NCBI RefSeq assembly: GCF_039916245.1
Contig: NZ_JBDSLS010000157.1
Coordinates: 1 to 14,833 of the forward strand
Reading direction: 5' to 3'
Length of the DNA: 14,833 bases
Origin: Gelidibacter sp039916245
GTDB lineage: Bacteria > Bacteroidota > Bacteroidia > Flavobacteriales > Flavobacteriaceae
Positions 6,803 to 14,833 of the stretch are shown here, in pieces. Position 1 is the stretch's first letter. Each line of letters opens with the position of its first letter. Below the pieces are notes generated by a model, which did no database searches, had not been told where the DNA came from, and saw only the letters and a program-made list of their open reading frames with translations. A program made the translations under genes and the position numbers.

Positions 6803-8296
6803 ATGAAACTCAACTATAAAATCATATTTTATTTTTTTGGACTATTGCTACTTTTTAACGGTGGCTTTATGTTATTGTCCACTTTAGTAAGTCTCATTTA
6901 TAAAGACGGTGTGACCTTAAAGTTGTTCTTGTCTGGGCTGGCAGTTTTATTGGTAGGTGTTCTTTTGATGATCTCAACACGAAATCACAGTAAGGAGATG
7001 AACAAGCGCGAAGGTTATATCGTGGTCACTTTTGGGTGGATTGTCATGACGATTTCGGGGGCGATGCCCTATATGGTTACTGAGGTCATCCCTAGTTTTA
7101 CAAGTGCTTTTTTTGAGACCATGTCTGGCTATACAACAACTGGAGCTACTATTATAAACGATATTGAGATCGTACCCAAGGGCGTCCTCTTTTGGAGAAG
7201 TATGACGCACTGGATTGGTGGTATGGGGATTATTGTCCTGGCGATTGCTATTTTGCCATTATTAGGTATTGGTGGAATGCAGCTATTTACCGCTGAGGCT
7301 CCTGGAATAAGTGCTGATAAATTGCATCCGCGTATTACGGATACTGCAAAGCGTTTATGGTTAATTTATTTTGGATACACTGTGGCAGAAACCATTTTGT
7401 TAAAAGCGGCTGGGATGTCCTTTTTTGATGCTGTCAATCATGCCATGAGTTCTTTGTCTACGGGTGGATTCTCTACAAAAAATGCCAGTGTAGCCTATTG
7501 GAATGATCGGCCAATCATTCAATATATCATCATCACTTTTATGTTCTTGGCGGGGTCCAACTTTGTGTTGAGTTATTACGCCTTTAAAGGCAAAGTACAA
7601 AAAGCTTTGGGCGATGAAGAACTGCGTTGGTATTTCAGATTTGTAGCATCATTTACGATTATTGCGGCCTTGGGTATTTATTTTAAAGCTGATTTATCAC
7701 TATCCTCTATTGATCATCCAATGGTGTGGGGTAAAGCTGAAAGCGCATTTCGACACGCGTTATTTCAGGTTGTGAGCGTGGTTACCACTACTGGATTTGT
7801 AACGGCCGATTTTACCTTATGGACACCCTTTTTGGTCGTGCTTTTCTTTGGGATGATGTTTATGGGGGCTTCTGCCGGAAGTACGTCAGGGGGGATAAAA
7901 GTTGTTCGGCATTTGATATTGATAAAAAATGGATTTTTAGAATTTAAACGCGCGCTCCATCCTAATGCGGTGTTACCTGTGCGTTATAATTCAAAAGCGA
8001 TTTCGGGAGTTGTGGTTTATAATATACTCGGATTTTTTATTCTTTATATGATTTCCTTTATTGTAGGGGCTTTAGGGTTTTCAATGTTTGATATTGATTT
8101 TGAATCTGCCATTGGATTATCCGCTTCCAGCTTGGCCAATATTGGTCCGGGATTAGGTGCTTTTAGTCCAGTTAATAATTATTCAGCTTTGCCTCCTTTA
8201 GCACAGTGGTGGGCCTCTTTTTTAATGCTCATTGGACGTTTGGAGCTGTTTACAGTGTTGGTACTGTTGACACCTTTCTTTTGGAGAAATAGATAG
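6803..8296 (+). CDS. trkH: Trk potassium transporter membrane subunit TrkH
   Basis: A 497-residue inner-membrane potassium-translocating subunit of the SKT (TrkH/KtrB/HKT) superfamily. It consists of four pseudo-repeats, each with a membrane helix, a pore loop and a second helix. The four selectivity-filter segments are visible: TTTGAT (111-116), STGGFS (219-224), TTTGFV (328-333) and NIGPGL (446-451), each with the key glycine. The middle gate loop region GASAGSTSGGIKVVRH (355-370) is glycine/serine-rich as in TrkH. Extra N-terminal helices typical of TrkH, not KtrB, are present (about 7-33 and 40-57), and SMTHWIGGMGIIVLAIAILP is a strong family stretch. I chose ATG at 6803, which gives the canonical hydrophobic start; a TTG at 6788 in frame would add five unneeded residues. 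It works with TrkA encoded immediately upstream. Confidence 0.96.
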   Translation: MKLNYKIIFYFFGLLLLFNGGFMLLSTLVSLIYKDGVTLKLFLSGLAVLLVGVLLMISTRNHSKEMNKREGYIVVTFGWIVMTISGAMPYMVTEVIPSFTSAFFETMSGYTTTGATIINDIEIVPKGVLFWRSMTHWIGGMGIIVLAIAILPLLGIGGMQLFTAEAPGISADKLHPRITDTAKRLWLIYFGYTVAETILLKAAGMSFFDAVNHAMSSLSTGGFSTKNASVAYWNDRPIIQYIIITFMFLAGSNFVLSYYAFKGKVQKALGDEELRWYFRFVASFTIIAALGIYFKADLSLSSIDHPMVWGKAESAFRHALFQVVSVVTTTGFVTADFTLWTPFLVVLFFGMMFMGASAGSTSGGIKVVRHLILIKNGFLEFKRALHPNAVLPVRYNSKAISGVVVYNILGFFILYMISFIVGALGFSMFDIDFESAIGLSASSLANIGPGLGAFSPVNNYSALPPLAQWWASFLMLIGRLELFTVLVLLTPFFWRNR

Positions 8297-8404
8297 TTAT
8301 AAAATGGAACTGAAATACCTACTTTTATGGTTATTTACTTCCAATAACAATTCAGTTGGAGTGATCCAGCAATTTATATTTATTGGTCTCAAATTAAGTT
8401 AGAC

Positions 8405-8449
8405 CCCGCCTGAACATAGTCGGGCAGGCCCGCCTGAAATTAGTCGTGG
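8405..8449. repeat. GC-rich direct repeat pair with CGGGC/GCCCG palindrome
   Basis: Two copies of a CCCGCCTGAA..TAGTCG(t)GG unit start at 8405 and 8429 (period 24). They differ at two central bases and one inserted T. The junction forms the inverted repeat CGGGC-AG-GCCCG (8421-8432). The element stands out by GC content from the AT-rich surroundings. It resembles the CCTGCCTG-type interspersed repeats I recall from flavobacterial intergenic regions. No function can be assigned. Confidence 0.65.
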
Positions 8450-8488
8450 TGCTTTACTGCATCTCGCTTTAGCTTCTAAAAATTTTGA

Positions 8489-8516
8489 CACGAATTTCAC
8501 CAATTTTCACTAATCC
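8489..8516. repeat. Three degenerate 9-10-base tandem units
   Basis: CACGAATTT (8489-8497), CACCAATTTT (8498-8507) and CACTAATCC (8508-8516) stand head to tail. They follow a CACnAATTT pattern seen in flavobacterial spacers. Short and degenerate; of no evident function. Confidence 0.5.
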
Positions 8517-8663
8517 AATAGATTTACAGGTTGTTTTAAAAACTTCCAATAAATACATTGTCATATGGTATGGCACTTAGTTGTTTCCTTCAATAACGAC
8601 TAAACATGCAGTAAACCAGTTGTCTGTAGTCTTTAAGGTTACCCTTAAGTGTCTTTTCTAACC

Positions 8664-8680
8664 CTCAACGTTGAGTTTTT
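8664..8680 (+). terminator. Possible weak terminator: perfect palindrome plus T run
   Basis: The 12-base perfect palindrome CTCAACGTTGAG (8664-8675) is followed directly by TTTTT, which would read as a terminator for plus-strand transcripts from trkH. After allowing for a loop the stem is only about 4 bp, and the site is 368 bases beyond the trkH stop, so this is weak. It could equally be a protein-binding site. Confidence 0.25.
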
Positions 8681-8908
8681 AAATTGCTAGTGTGTGGAAG
8701 TTCTGCATACTTGGGATAACTCTCATTGTGGATGTGCAATTGAAGTTTTGAGCGAGACCAGAAGTTTTTGGTAAAATGACTGAAAATGAATTACTATTAA
8801 TGTACTTTGTAGTTGCTGTAGCACGAATGATATTTTATTACTGAGGATCCGTTAATTTTTCTTCGGATAATAATGGTATCGCAATTACCCAAACTCTTTT
8901 ATGAAAAT

Positions 8909-8939
8909 CAAAAAAGCCGCCTCGCATTGCGAGACGGCT
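8909..8939 (-). terminator. Rho-independent terminator of susC-susD
   Basis: On the minus strand an 11-position stem (AGCCG/CGGCT, one C-A mismatch, CTCGC/GCGAG; plus-strand 8915-8939) with a 3-base loop is followed by TTTTTTGATTTT. It lies about 70 bases downstream of the susD stop codon and is the clear end of the susCD transcript. Confidence 0.85.
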
Positions 8940-9007
8940 ACTTTGTATAGCTACACATTTTTTTAGGATGTGCAGCTACTGTTAAAGACTAACAAAAAAA
9001 CTTTTTA

Positions 9008-10573
9008 TTACCAGCCTGGGTTTTGCTCTTTAGCTAAGGTTGGGTTTGAATTCAGCTCTCGCTGTGGAATTGGCCACAAGAATCTGTAGTCGGTTGCAGG
9101 GATTGCAGCTTCGCCGTAAGGACCATTGTAAGGTGTTCCTAAAACATATGCAGAGGCAGGAGGGCTGGTATTTGCAAATTTTGCTGGAATGCCATCAATT
9201 GGTGCCAAATCATCACCTTGTAATCTGTGGATGTCTGACCACCGTCTACCTTCCATTAAAAACTCAATTCTGCGTTCTTTTATAATAGCACCCACCATTG
9301 TTGCCGGTGTCGTAAATGATGCTGCTGTGTAAGCTTCTGTTACAGGATTTGCCAGAGCTCTGTTTCTAACCTTATTTAACAATGTTAAAGATTCTCCTAA
9401 GTCTGGAGCTGGCATTCTAGCGTGTGCTTCTGCCATGCTTAGTAAAACTTCTGCATAACGGATGATCGGAGCGTAATCACTATAACTTAATATATCTTTA
9501 TATTTGTTAGTGTATTTTCTTCCTCCAAACTCAAAAACCATTCCTGTTGGTCCGGATTTTTTAGCTTCGTCCTTATAAGTTTCGGTCCTACGTTTGTCAG
9601 TCGGCAGCCAACTTGGATCTCTCCAGATAATTGGGCTGATGCACACTAGTTTTCTGTTATTATATTGTGAAGCTAAAGCAGCATTCACACCAGGATTGTT
9701 ACTTGCGGACATTAGTAGTGAGAAAATGGACTCACTATTGCCAGAGTTGTCTGCAAAGACACCATTTGGATCAGCAGTTAAGGTGTATTTCCCTGTAAGC
9801 TTATTTCCTTCTGCGATAACCATATCCCATTTTCTCATGTGCAGATAGACGCGTGTCTTAAAAGCAATGGCGGCATTTTTTGATGCTTTTGTCAATTCGG
9901 TATTGGTTATTAAGCTTTCAGCATCATTTAAATCTTCCAACACTTTTGTATAGCATTCTGCCACCGTATTTCTACCTTTTAAGATCTCGGCATCAATTTC
10001 TGCTTGCGTGTCAACACCTATTACTCTATAAGGAATACCTGGGTGGGTAGCGCCTGGAGTAAAATTGTAAGGTCTTGCAAAGAAATTCAACAATTCGAAA
10101 TGTGTAATCGCTCTTAAAAATTTGGCCTGACCAATATAGTCATCCGCTTTTTGCTGAGTAATAATACCACTCGCAACTGCTTTCGTAACACCATCTATAA
10201 TTAGGTTGGCACGGCTGATCAAGCGGTAACCATCAATCCAATAATATACGTTGTTTGCGGTAGAAGGGTTATAGGTTGTTTGGTAAGTAAATGCATAGAA
10301 AGTAGCTTCGTTAACCACATCCTCACCTCTACAATCGCCTTGTTCCACAAAGGCTGCTCCCCAAACATAACCACGGGGGTTGCCATCATACTCACCAAGG
10401 GCTGCGGCGTTATACATTCCGTTGATGGAGCTTTCAATTAATGAAGGCGTAGAAAAGGCAGCATCAATTGGAATATTATTGATGGGGCTCAAGTTTAAAA
10501 GCGCATCCTCTGAACATGAAACCATTCCGATTCCAATAACAGTTACTGCTAAAAATTTTAATATATTTTTCAT
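9008..10573 (-). CDS. susD: SusD/RagB-family nutrient-binding outer-membrane lipoprotein
   Basis: A 521-residue surface lipoprotein that caps the SusC channel and captures an oligosaccharide, peptide or other ligand. The lipoprotein signal is MKNILKFLAVTVIGIGMVSC, with Cys20 followed by SED; acidic residues just after the cysteine fit export to the cell surface in flavobacteria. The N-terminal SusD-like part includes LSPINNIPIDAAFSTPSLIESSINGMYN and the helical TPR-like region with AKFLRAITHFELLNFFARPY. The C-terminal RagB/SusD part includes YAEVLLSMAEAHAR, LNKVRNRA, IIKERRIEFLMEGRRWSDIHRL and the terminal PIPQRELNSNPTLAKEQNPGW, all canonical. I chose ATG at 10573, 10 bases after the susC stop; an upstream in-frame ATG at 10597 overlaps susC and would spoil the signal peptide. 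The gene ends 69 bases before a strong terminator. The ligand cannot be predicted from sequence. Confidence 0.95.
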   Translation of the reverse strand: MKNILKFLAVTVIGIGMVSCSEDALLNLSPINNIPIDAAFSTPSLIESSINGMYNAAALGEYDGNPRGYVWGAAFVEQGDCRGEDVVNEATFYAFTYQTTYNPSTANNVYYWIDGYRLISRANLIIDGVTKAVASGIITQQKADDYIGQAKFLRAITHFELLNFFARPYNFTPGATHPGIPYRVIGVDTQAEIDAEILKGRNTVAECYTKVLEDLNDAESLITNTELTKASKNAAIAFKTRVYLHMRKWDMVIAEGNKLTGKYTLTADPNGVFADNSGNSESIFSLLMSASNNPGVNAALASQYNNRKLVCISPIIWRDPSWLPTDKRRTETYKDEAKKSGPTGMVFEFGGRKYTNKYKDILSYSDYAPIIRYAEVLLSMAEAHARMPAPDLGESLTLLNKVRNRALANPVTEAYTAASFTTPATMVGAIIKERRIEFLMEGRRWSDIHRLQGDDLAPIDGIPAKFANTSPPASAYVLGTPYNGPYGEAAIPATDYRFLWPIPQRELNSNPTLAKEQNPGW

Positions 10574-10583
10574 TTTCTTAATA

Positions 10584-13500
10584 TTATAAATTAACATTTA
10601 ATCCTACGGATAGAATTCTAGCTCTAGGAGTTCCGTTGTAGTCCACGCCTCCAGTTTCCATTTCTGGGTTTAAACCTTTGTAATCAGTAATGCTCCATAA
10701 GTTTTGTCCTTGAACAAAGATTCTGACCATATCAACTTTTACTCTGTCAGTTAATGATTTTGGTACTTGATAGCCTAAAGAAAGGTTGTCCAAATTGATG
10801 AAATCAGCGTTCTCCACGAATCTCGTAGTTGCACTACCTGCAAAATTGATGAAATTGGCTCTTCCCGCCCATAATTTTGGTGTGATACCATCTCCTGGTT
10901 GGGTTGTGCTTTGCCATCTGCCTAACATCTCTTTACTGCTGTTATTTAATGTTTGGTTAGCCAGTTCTCTTCGAGTTGCATTGAAAATTTTGTTTCCACC
11001 ACTAAAACGGAACATAAAGCTTAAATCAAAATTTTTGTAAGTAAATTTATTAATAAGTGCGCCATAATAGGTTGGAAGCGTACTTCCTAAAATCACACGA
11101 TCCTCGCTAGCATTCAATGAACCAGCCGTGGTCACCTCTGAAGGGTTGTTAGGGTCGAAAACATAATATTTACTATCAGTTATATTACCCTGAACCAAAG
11201 TGCCATTAGTTTTATGATACACTGGGTTTCCATTGGCTGGGTTTACCCCCCAATATTTATAGCCATAGAGCGAGTTGATGGACTCACCTTCTCTAATAAG
11301 TAAGTTCTCGCCAATAATTCCGCCAAATGTACCCCCTGGAATGTCTTGACCTTTAGGGGTGCTCACTACTTTATTTTTATCTAAAGTTAAATTCGCTGTA
11401 ATATTCCAGCTGAAGTTCTCATTGGAAATAGCTCTGTAATCCACACCAAATTCGTAACCTTTGTTGCTCATGGCGCCAACGTTCTGTTTGATTCTATTGT
11501 CAGGAATGCCTAAGGACTCAGGAATTGGAACGTTAAGGATTATGCCATCAATGTCATTGTTATAATAATCAAAAGTGAATCTTAGTTTATTATTGAATAA
11601 GGCAAGGTCTAAACCGAAATCCGTCTTTTTACTGGTTTCCCAAAGTAATTGAGCACTACCTAATTGTGAGAACACAATACCATTCAAGTTGCCATATTTT
11701 GAGGCTCTAGCTAAGTTTAAGTAAGGATAATTTCCAATATCTGTATTTCCTACTTCTGAATAGGAACCTCTTAATTTGAATTCGTTGATGGTACTTTTTA
11801 ATCCACTGAAAAACTCCTCATTGGCAATATTCCATCCCCCTGAGTAACCGGTAAAGTTGTGCCATCTTTCAGCTGGGCTTAATTTTGAAATACCATCACG
11901 TCTAAGGGATCCTTGAAGAAAGTATTTTTCTTTGTAGTTATAACTCAATCGCCCTAAATAGGACATAATACCGTTTTCAGTAACACCACCTCCAGATTCT
12001 TGTGTACCGTAAGCGTTTGAAACAAGATTCTGATTGAAAAATTCATCGAGCAAATTTGTTCCTGTCCCAAAAAACGATTCATTTCTATCTTTTTGGTATT
12101 CAGAAACTAGCGTTACGCCAATATTATGGGCATCATTGAATGATTGATTATAGCTTAAAATGTTTTGGATATTCCATCGCATTAAGTCATTGTGATTATT
12201 TGTAAGAAGTCCATTTGCGCCTCTTCCGTCACCATGTTTAGGGTTTCTGTACTGGAATCCTTTGGTTAACGGATTATCGGCACTGGCTTGGAATCTGTAA
12301 TTCAATCCCTCAAATAAGTCTATGGAAGCAAACGTATTTACAAGAGTTCTATTCACTCTTGATTGGATTTTATTTTTTGCTAATACATAGGCAATATTTG
12401 GGATGTTATCTCCTACACCAGCTAAGTTGTCCCATTGGCCAACATTGGCACCATCTGAAGAAAAGTTATAACCTGATGCACTGTTAGGATCAAAAATTGG
12501 TGTGTTTGGCAATTGTCTGATCGCGTTAAAGATGTTGCCTGATAACGAGTTGAGACCTGTATTTAAGCCATTATACGACGTTCTTGAAACAGCGATGCTA
12601 CCACCAATAGTTAGCCATTTATTGACTTTATGTTCTAAATTTGATCGTAAGTTATAGCGGATCATGCTATTACCTACAGCAACACCTTGTTGGTCAGTGT
12701 ATCCCATGGAGAAATAGTATTTGGTGCTTTCTGTGCCTCCATTAAATGATAGATTATGATCCTTTTGTAAGGCGCTATTATTTAAAACAGCTTTTTGCCA
12801 ATCTGTATTGAATTCGCTACCAACCGCCCAAGGAGCTACTCCTGCATTGGTACGCTTTTCGTTTGCAATAACCAAAAAGTCAGGCGTTTCTAAAAGATCG
12901 AAAAGTTTGACAGCAGACGCAAAACCGGTCACGCTGCTGTAGCTTACTTTCATTGTACCTGCTTTTCCTTTTTTAGTAGTGATTAAGATCACCCCGTTCG
13001 CTGCTCTTGATCCATAAATTGCAGTAGCCGCGCCATCCTTTAAAATTTCGAAAGATTCAATGTCATTTGGATTGATGTCTGCTAAACCGTTTGTTGCAGT
13101 AGAACCTCCAACATCGCCCGAATAAATAGGCATTCCATCAACAACAATAAGCGGAGAGCTACCAGATCCAATAGAGGAAATACCTCTAATCCTGATTCTT
13201 GGCGCTTCACCAATAATTCCGTTGTTGGTTGTGATTTGAACCCCTGCAGCTCTACCTGCAAGTTGTGATTCAAAACTTGGAGTAACTAGGCCTTCAATTG
13301 AAGATCCTGTGATGCTTGAAATTGCACCCGTGACGGCCGATTTTTTCTGGACACCGTAACCTACTACGACGATTTCGTCAAGAACGGAAGCGTCTTCCGC
13401 CATCTTAACATTCATGGAGCTTGAGGCACCCACGATTACTTCTTGGGCTTTTAAACCTACATAAGTGAATGATAAAACATCACCCGCTTTTGCGCTTATG

Positions 13501-13685
13501 GAATACTTACCGTCAAAATCGGTTTGTGTTCCATTGGTTGTCCCTTTGACTAAAATGTTTACTCCAGCCAGAGGTATCCCCGATTCATCAGAAACGGTCC
13601 CTGAAATGGATTTTTGTTGCGCAAATGTTATCTGTGCAACGAACACTATACAAAGTGTTAGAATTAAACTAATTTTTGTTTTCAT
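10584..13685 (-). CDS. susC: SusC/RagA-family TonB-dependent outer-membrane transporter
   Basis: A 1033-residue TonB-dependent channel that imports the ligand captured by SusD, driven by the proton-motive force through TonB-ExbBD. Domains in order: signal peptide 1-22 (cleavage FA|QQ); a carboxypeptidase-D-regulatory-like beta-sandwich at about 26-98 (ISGTVSDESGIPLAGVNILVKGTTNGTQTDFDGKYSI region); the TonB-box-like LDEIVVVGYG at 102-111; a plug with LAGRAAGVQI, RIRGISSIG, PLIVVDGMPI, IESFEILKDGAATAIYGSRA and GVILITTKKG; then a 22-stranded barrel ending in ILSVGLNVNL. There is no STN signalling domain before the beta-sandwich, so regulation through a FecR anti-sigma factor is not expected. It is the first gene of a two-gene operon with susD, and a -7 box lies about 50 bases upstream. 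Length is normal. Confidence 0.96.
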   Translation of the reverse strand: MKTKISLILTLCIVFVAQITFAQQKSISGTVSDESGIPLAGVNILVKGTTNGTQTDFDGKYSISAKAGDVLSFTYVGLKAQEVIVGASSSMNVKMAEDASVLDEIVVVGYGVQKKSAVTGAISSITGSSIEGLVTPSFESQLAGRAAGVQITTNNGIIGEAPRIRIRGISSIGSGSSPLIVVDGMPIYSGDVGGSTATNGLADINPNDIESFEILKDGAATAIYGSRAANGVILITTKKGKAGTMKVSYSSVTGFASAVKLFDLLETPDFLVIANEKRTNAGVAPWAVGSEFNTDWQKAVLNNSALQKDHNLSFNGGTESTKYYFSMGYTDQQGVAVGNSMIRYNLRSNLEHKVNKWLTIGGSIAVSRTSYNGLNTGLNSLSGNIFNAIRQLPNTPIFDPNSASGYNFSSDGANVGQWDNLAGVGDNIPNIAYVLAKNKIQSRVNRTLVNTFASIDLFEGLNYRFQASADNPLTKGFQYRNPKHGDGRGANGLLTNNHNDLMRWNIQNILSYNQSFNDAHNIGVTLVSEYQKDRNESFFGTGTNLLDEFFNQNLVSNAYGTQESGGGVTENGIMSYLGRLSYNYKEKYFLQGSLRRDGISKLSPAERWHNFTGYSGGWNIANEEFFSGLKSTINEFKLRGSYSEVGNTDIGNYPYLNLARASKYGNLNGIVFSQLGSAQLLWETSKKTDFGLDLALFNNKLRFTFDYYNNDIDGIILNVPIPESLGIPDNRIKQNVGAMSNKGYEFGVDYRAISNENFSWNITANLTLDKNKVVSTPKGQDIPGGTFGGIIGENLLIREGESINSLYGYKYWGVNPANGNPVYHKTNGTLVQGNITDSKYYVFDPNNPSEVTTAGSLNASEDRVILGSTLPTYYGALINKFTYKNFDLSFMFRFSGGNKIFNATRRELANQTLNNSSKEMLGRWQSTTQPGDGITPKLWAGRANFINFAGSATTRFVENADFINLDNLSLGYQVPKSLTDRVKVDMVRIFVQGQNLWSITDYKGLNPEMETGGVDYNGTPRARILSVGLNVNL

Positions 13686-14181
13686 TTATAAAATGGTTAG
13701 AATTATGGCGACAAAGAAACGATTATTTGTATATAAAACAAATGTAGATGTTAAATTTTCTTAAATTTATCATTAAAAATGTTAAAATACATTAAAACAC
13801 TCAACTCATTCATTTTTAATGAAGTAGGTATGTTTATGTTAATCAGCTCTTTAGGTGTTGCTTTTGTTTGAGCATTAATTCTTATTTGATTTCTTAGATT
13901 TATAATTCTTAACTATTTTTTTTTCTGATTATTAAGCTATTAGTACCGTCATAGGAATTTTTTTTAAGTTCTTGGTTTTTAAATATGAATTTGGCTTATG
14001 AATTAAGAGTGAACATCATAGCTTAAACAAATGAAAATGGACAGTTGCTGAGCAAAGCCGAAATGCGCTGGGTTGGTCATAGAGTATATAAATGGTCCAT
14101 TGGAGTGTTATGGAAGTGAAGTTGCCCTTTTAATGAATTGATAATGTCAAGAGGGAATTGAAATAGATGGATGTATAAACC
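13686..14181. other. Long AT-rich leader/spacer upstream of susC
   Basis: About 500 bases lie between the susC start and the terminator of the aminotransferase. No convincing reading frame is present on either strand. It holds the susC -7 box (13739-13746) and several runs of T or A (about 13917-13923, 13959-13966). A less AT-rich patch at about 14040-14130 has no recognised similarity. It could contain regulatory sites or a small RNA for susCD, but I see no specific structure. Confidence 0.5.
13739..13746 (-). promoter_or_regulatory. -7 promoter element for susC-susD
   Basis: TACATTTG on the minus strand is an exact TAnnTTTG match, 53 bases upstream of the susC ATG. No TTG is visible 17-23 bases further upstream, so the -33 element is missing or degenerate. 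That would fit a promoter that needs an activator, but this is inference. Confidence 0.45.
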
Positions 14182-14211
14182 AAAAAAGCCACTAACTAAA
14201 GTGGCTTTTTT
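14182..14211. terminator. Strong bidirectional terminator after the aminotransferase gene
   Basis: A perfect 12-bp stem (AAAAAAGCCACT with AGTGGCTTTTTT) and a 6-base loop AACTAA. Because the stem has a GC-rich core flanked by As on one side and Ts on the other, it works on both strands. It lies 23 bases past the aminotransferase stop codon and isolates susCD from that transcript. Confidence 0.9.
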
Positions 14212-14233
14212 GATTTATATACGAGGTAAGGTT

Positions 14234-14833
14234 CTAATTAACCGCGGCTTTAATTCGGCTCATAGCTTCAATGATCTGTTCTTGTGAAGCGGCATAGGAT
14301 ATGCGGATACAATCTGGATTTCCAAAAGCACCGCCATCAACCGTAGCAACAAGCGCTTCTTCCAATAAATATAATGAGAAATCAGAAGCGTCATTAATCG
14401 TCTTTCCTCTTAAGGTTTTGCCGAAATAATAGGATACGTTTGGAAACACGTAAAAGGCACCCTCTGGTATATTGGTTTTAAAACCTTCAATATCTTTAAG
14501 TAAATCAAGGACCAAATCACGACGAATTTTAAATTCGTCAATCATGAATTGAACTCTTGAAGGTGATTCATTTAACGCGGTAATCGTAGCGCGTTGTGCT
14601 ATAGAATTGGCACCACTGGTTATTTGACCTTGCATTTTATTGCATGCACGGGCAATTTTTTCAGGGCCTCCAATATATCCAATACGCCATCCCGTCATTG
14701 CGAAGGCTTTTGAAACGCCATTCACGGTAACCGTGCGGTCATACATGTCTTCAAATTGTGCCATGCTCGCATGTTTGCCCGTAAAATTGATATGCTCATA
14801 AATTTCATCAGAGACCACAATAATATTAGGATG
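14234..14833 (-). CDS. Class I pyridoxal-phosphate aminotransferase (aspartate aminotransferase type), 3' part
   Basis: The C-terminal 199 residues of a fold-type I aminotransferase; the frame runs off the right edge of the window. Active-site features visible: SDEIY (Asp binding the pyridine nitrogen and Tyr contacting the cofactor), the Schiff-base lysine in SKAFAMTGWRIGY (Lys codon at 14708-14710), the phosphate-binding Arg of WRIGY, and the substrate carboxylate-binding Arg in CIRISYA near the C-terminus. PEGAFYVFPNVS is also typical. The sequence fits the bacterial aspartate aminotransferase subgroup Ib (AspC/AspB-like), transferring the amino group between aspartate and 2-oxoglutarate. 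Related members can act on aromatic amino acids, prephenate or alanine, so substrate specificity is not certain. The probable full length is about 395 residues. The gene ends just before a strong terminator. Confidence 0.92.
   Translation of the reverse strand, partial: HPNIIVVSDEIYEHINFTGKHASMAQFEDMYDRTVTVNGVSKAFAMTGWRIGYIGGPEKIARACNKMQGQITSGANSIAQRATITALNESPSRVQFMIDEFKIRRDLVLDLLKDIEGFKTNIPEGAFYVFPNVSYYFGKTLRGKTINDASDFSLYLLEEALVATVDGGAFGNPDCIRISYAASQEQIIEAMSRIKAAVN

Larger units (their letters stand above)
8297..9007. other. 711-base gene-free spacer between convergent trkH and susD
   Basis: No reading frame here resembles a protein on either strand. The spacer holds, in order: a GGTCT/AGACC inverted repeat (8385-8389 with 8401-8405), a GC-rich direct repeat pair (8405-8449), a short CAC(g/c/t)AAT-type triple repeat (8489-8516), the inverted repeat TTAAGG/CCTTAA near 8637-8656, a perfect 12-base palindrome followed by Ts (8664-8680), and the susD terminator (8909-8939). 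The stretch from about 8690 to 8900 shows nothing recognisable. The whole has the look of decayed, repeat-accumulating intergenic DNA. Confidence 0.6.

Noticed and set aside
8776..8844. Small reading frame of 22 codons (MTENELLLMYFVVAVARMIFYY) in the trkH-susD spacer
   Set aside because: Hydrophobic and ATG-started, but very short. It has no promoter motif, no neighbour that would explain it, and frames of this length are expected by chance in AT-rich DNA.
10574..10597. Upstream ATG for susD overlapping the end of susC
   Set aside because: It would put eight residues before a complete lipoprotein signal peptide; the ATG at 10573 fits lipoprotein architecture better.
13465..13764. Plus-strand frame covering the susC start and promoter region
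   Set aside because: Most of it is antisense to the susC signal and beta-sandwich codons, and its translation shows no family features.

Overview
The window is a piece of an AT-rich chromosome from a member of the Bacteroidota, almost certainly a flavobacterium. Evidence for this includes a SusC/SusD pair, a TamL-type Omp85 lipoprotein, a PorT-like type IX secretion protein beside a menaquinone methyltransferase gene, and upstream regions carrying the Bacteroidota -7 motif TAnnTTTG instead of a Pribnow box. Base composition and codon use look even throughout. I see no phage, plasmid, transposase or CRISPR signature.

Left part (1-5125): on the minus strand, a nearly complete tamL gene (Omp85 barrel lipoprotein) leaves the window inside its stop codon. 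Divergent from it is a SpoU/TrmH-type RNA 2'-O-methyltransferase gene on the plus strand. A spacer with short tandem repeats separates this from a minus-strand pair, ubiE then porT, 30 bases apart and probably co-transcribed.

Middle (5334-8296): on the plus strand, trkA (two-domain RCK subunit) is followed by trkH (membrane subunit). Together they form a Trk potassium uptake system. Divergent -7 boxes in the 208-base gap serve ubiE and trkA.

Right part (8297-14833): a 711-base gene-free spacer with several small repeats ends at the terminator of a minus-strand susC-susD operon (nutrient uptake across the outer membrane). No degradative enzyme, sigma/anti-sigma pair or two-component regulator is next to it. 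A further 548-base spacer precedes it, ending at a strong bidirectional terminator, beyond which lies the 3' part of a class I aminotransferase gene.

Functionally the window is weighted towards the cell envelope: outer-membrane assembly (TamL), protein secretion (PorT), nutrient import (SusCD), potassium uptake (TrkAH) and quinone synthesis (UbiE). All genes fall into known families and I do not see convincing evidence for a new system. The most useful points are the probable TTG start of tamL, the isolated SusCD pair with long non-coding flanks, and the repeat-rich spacers.
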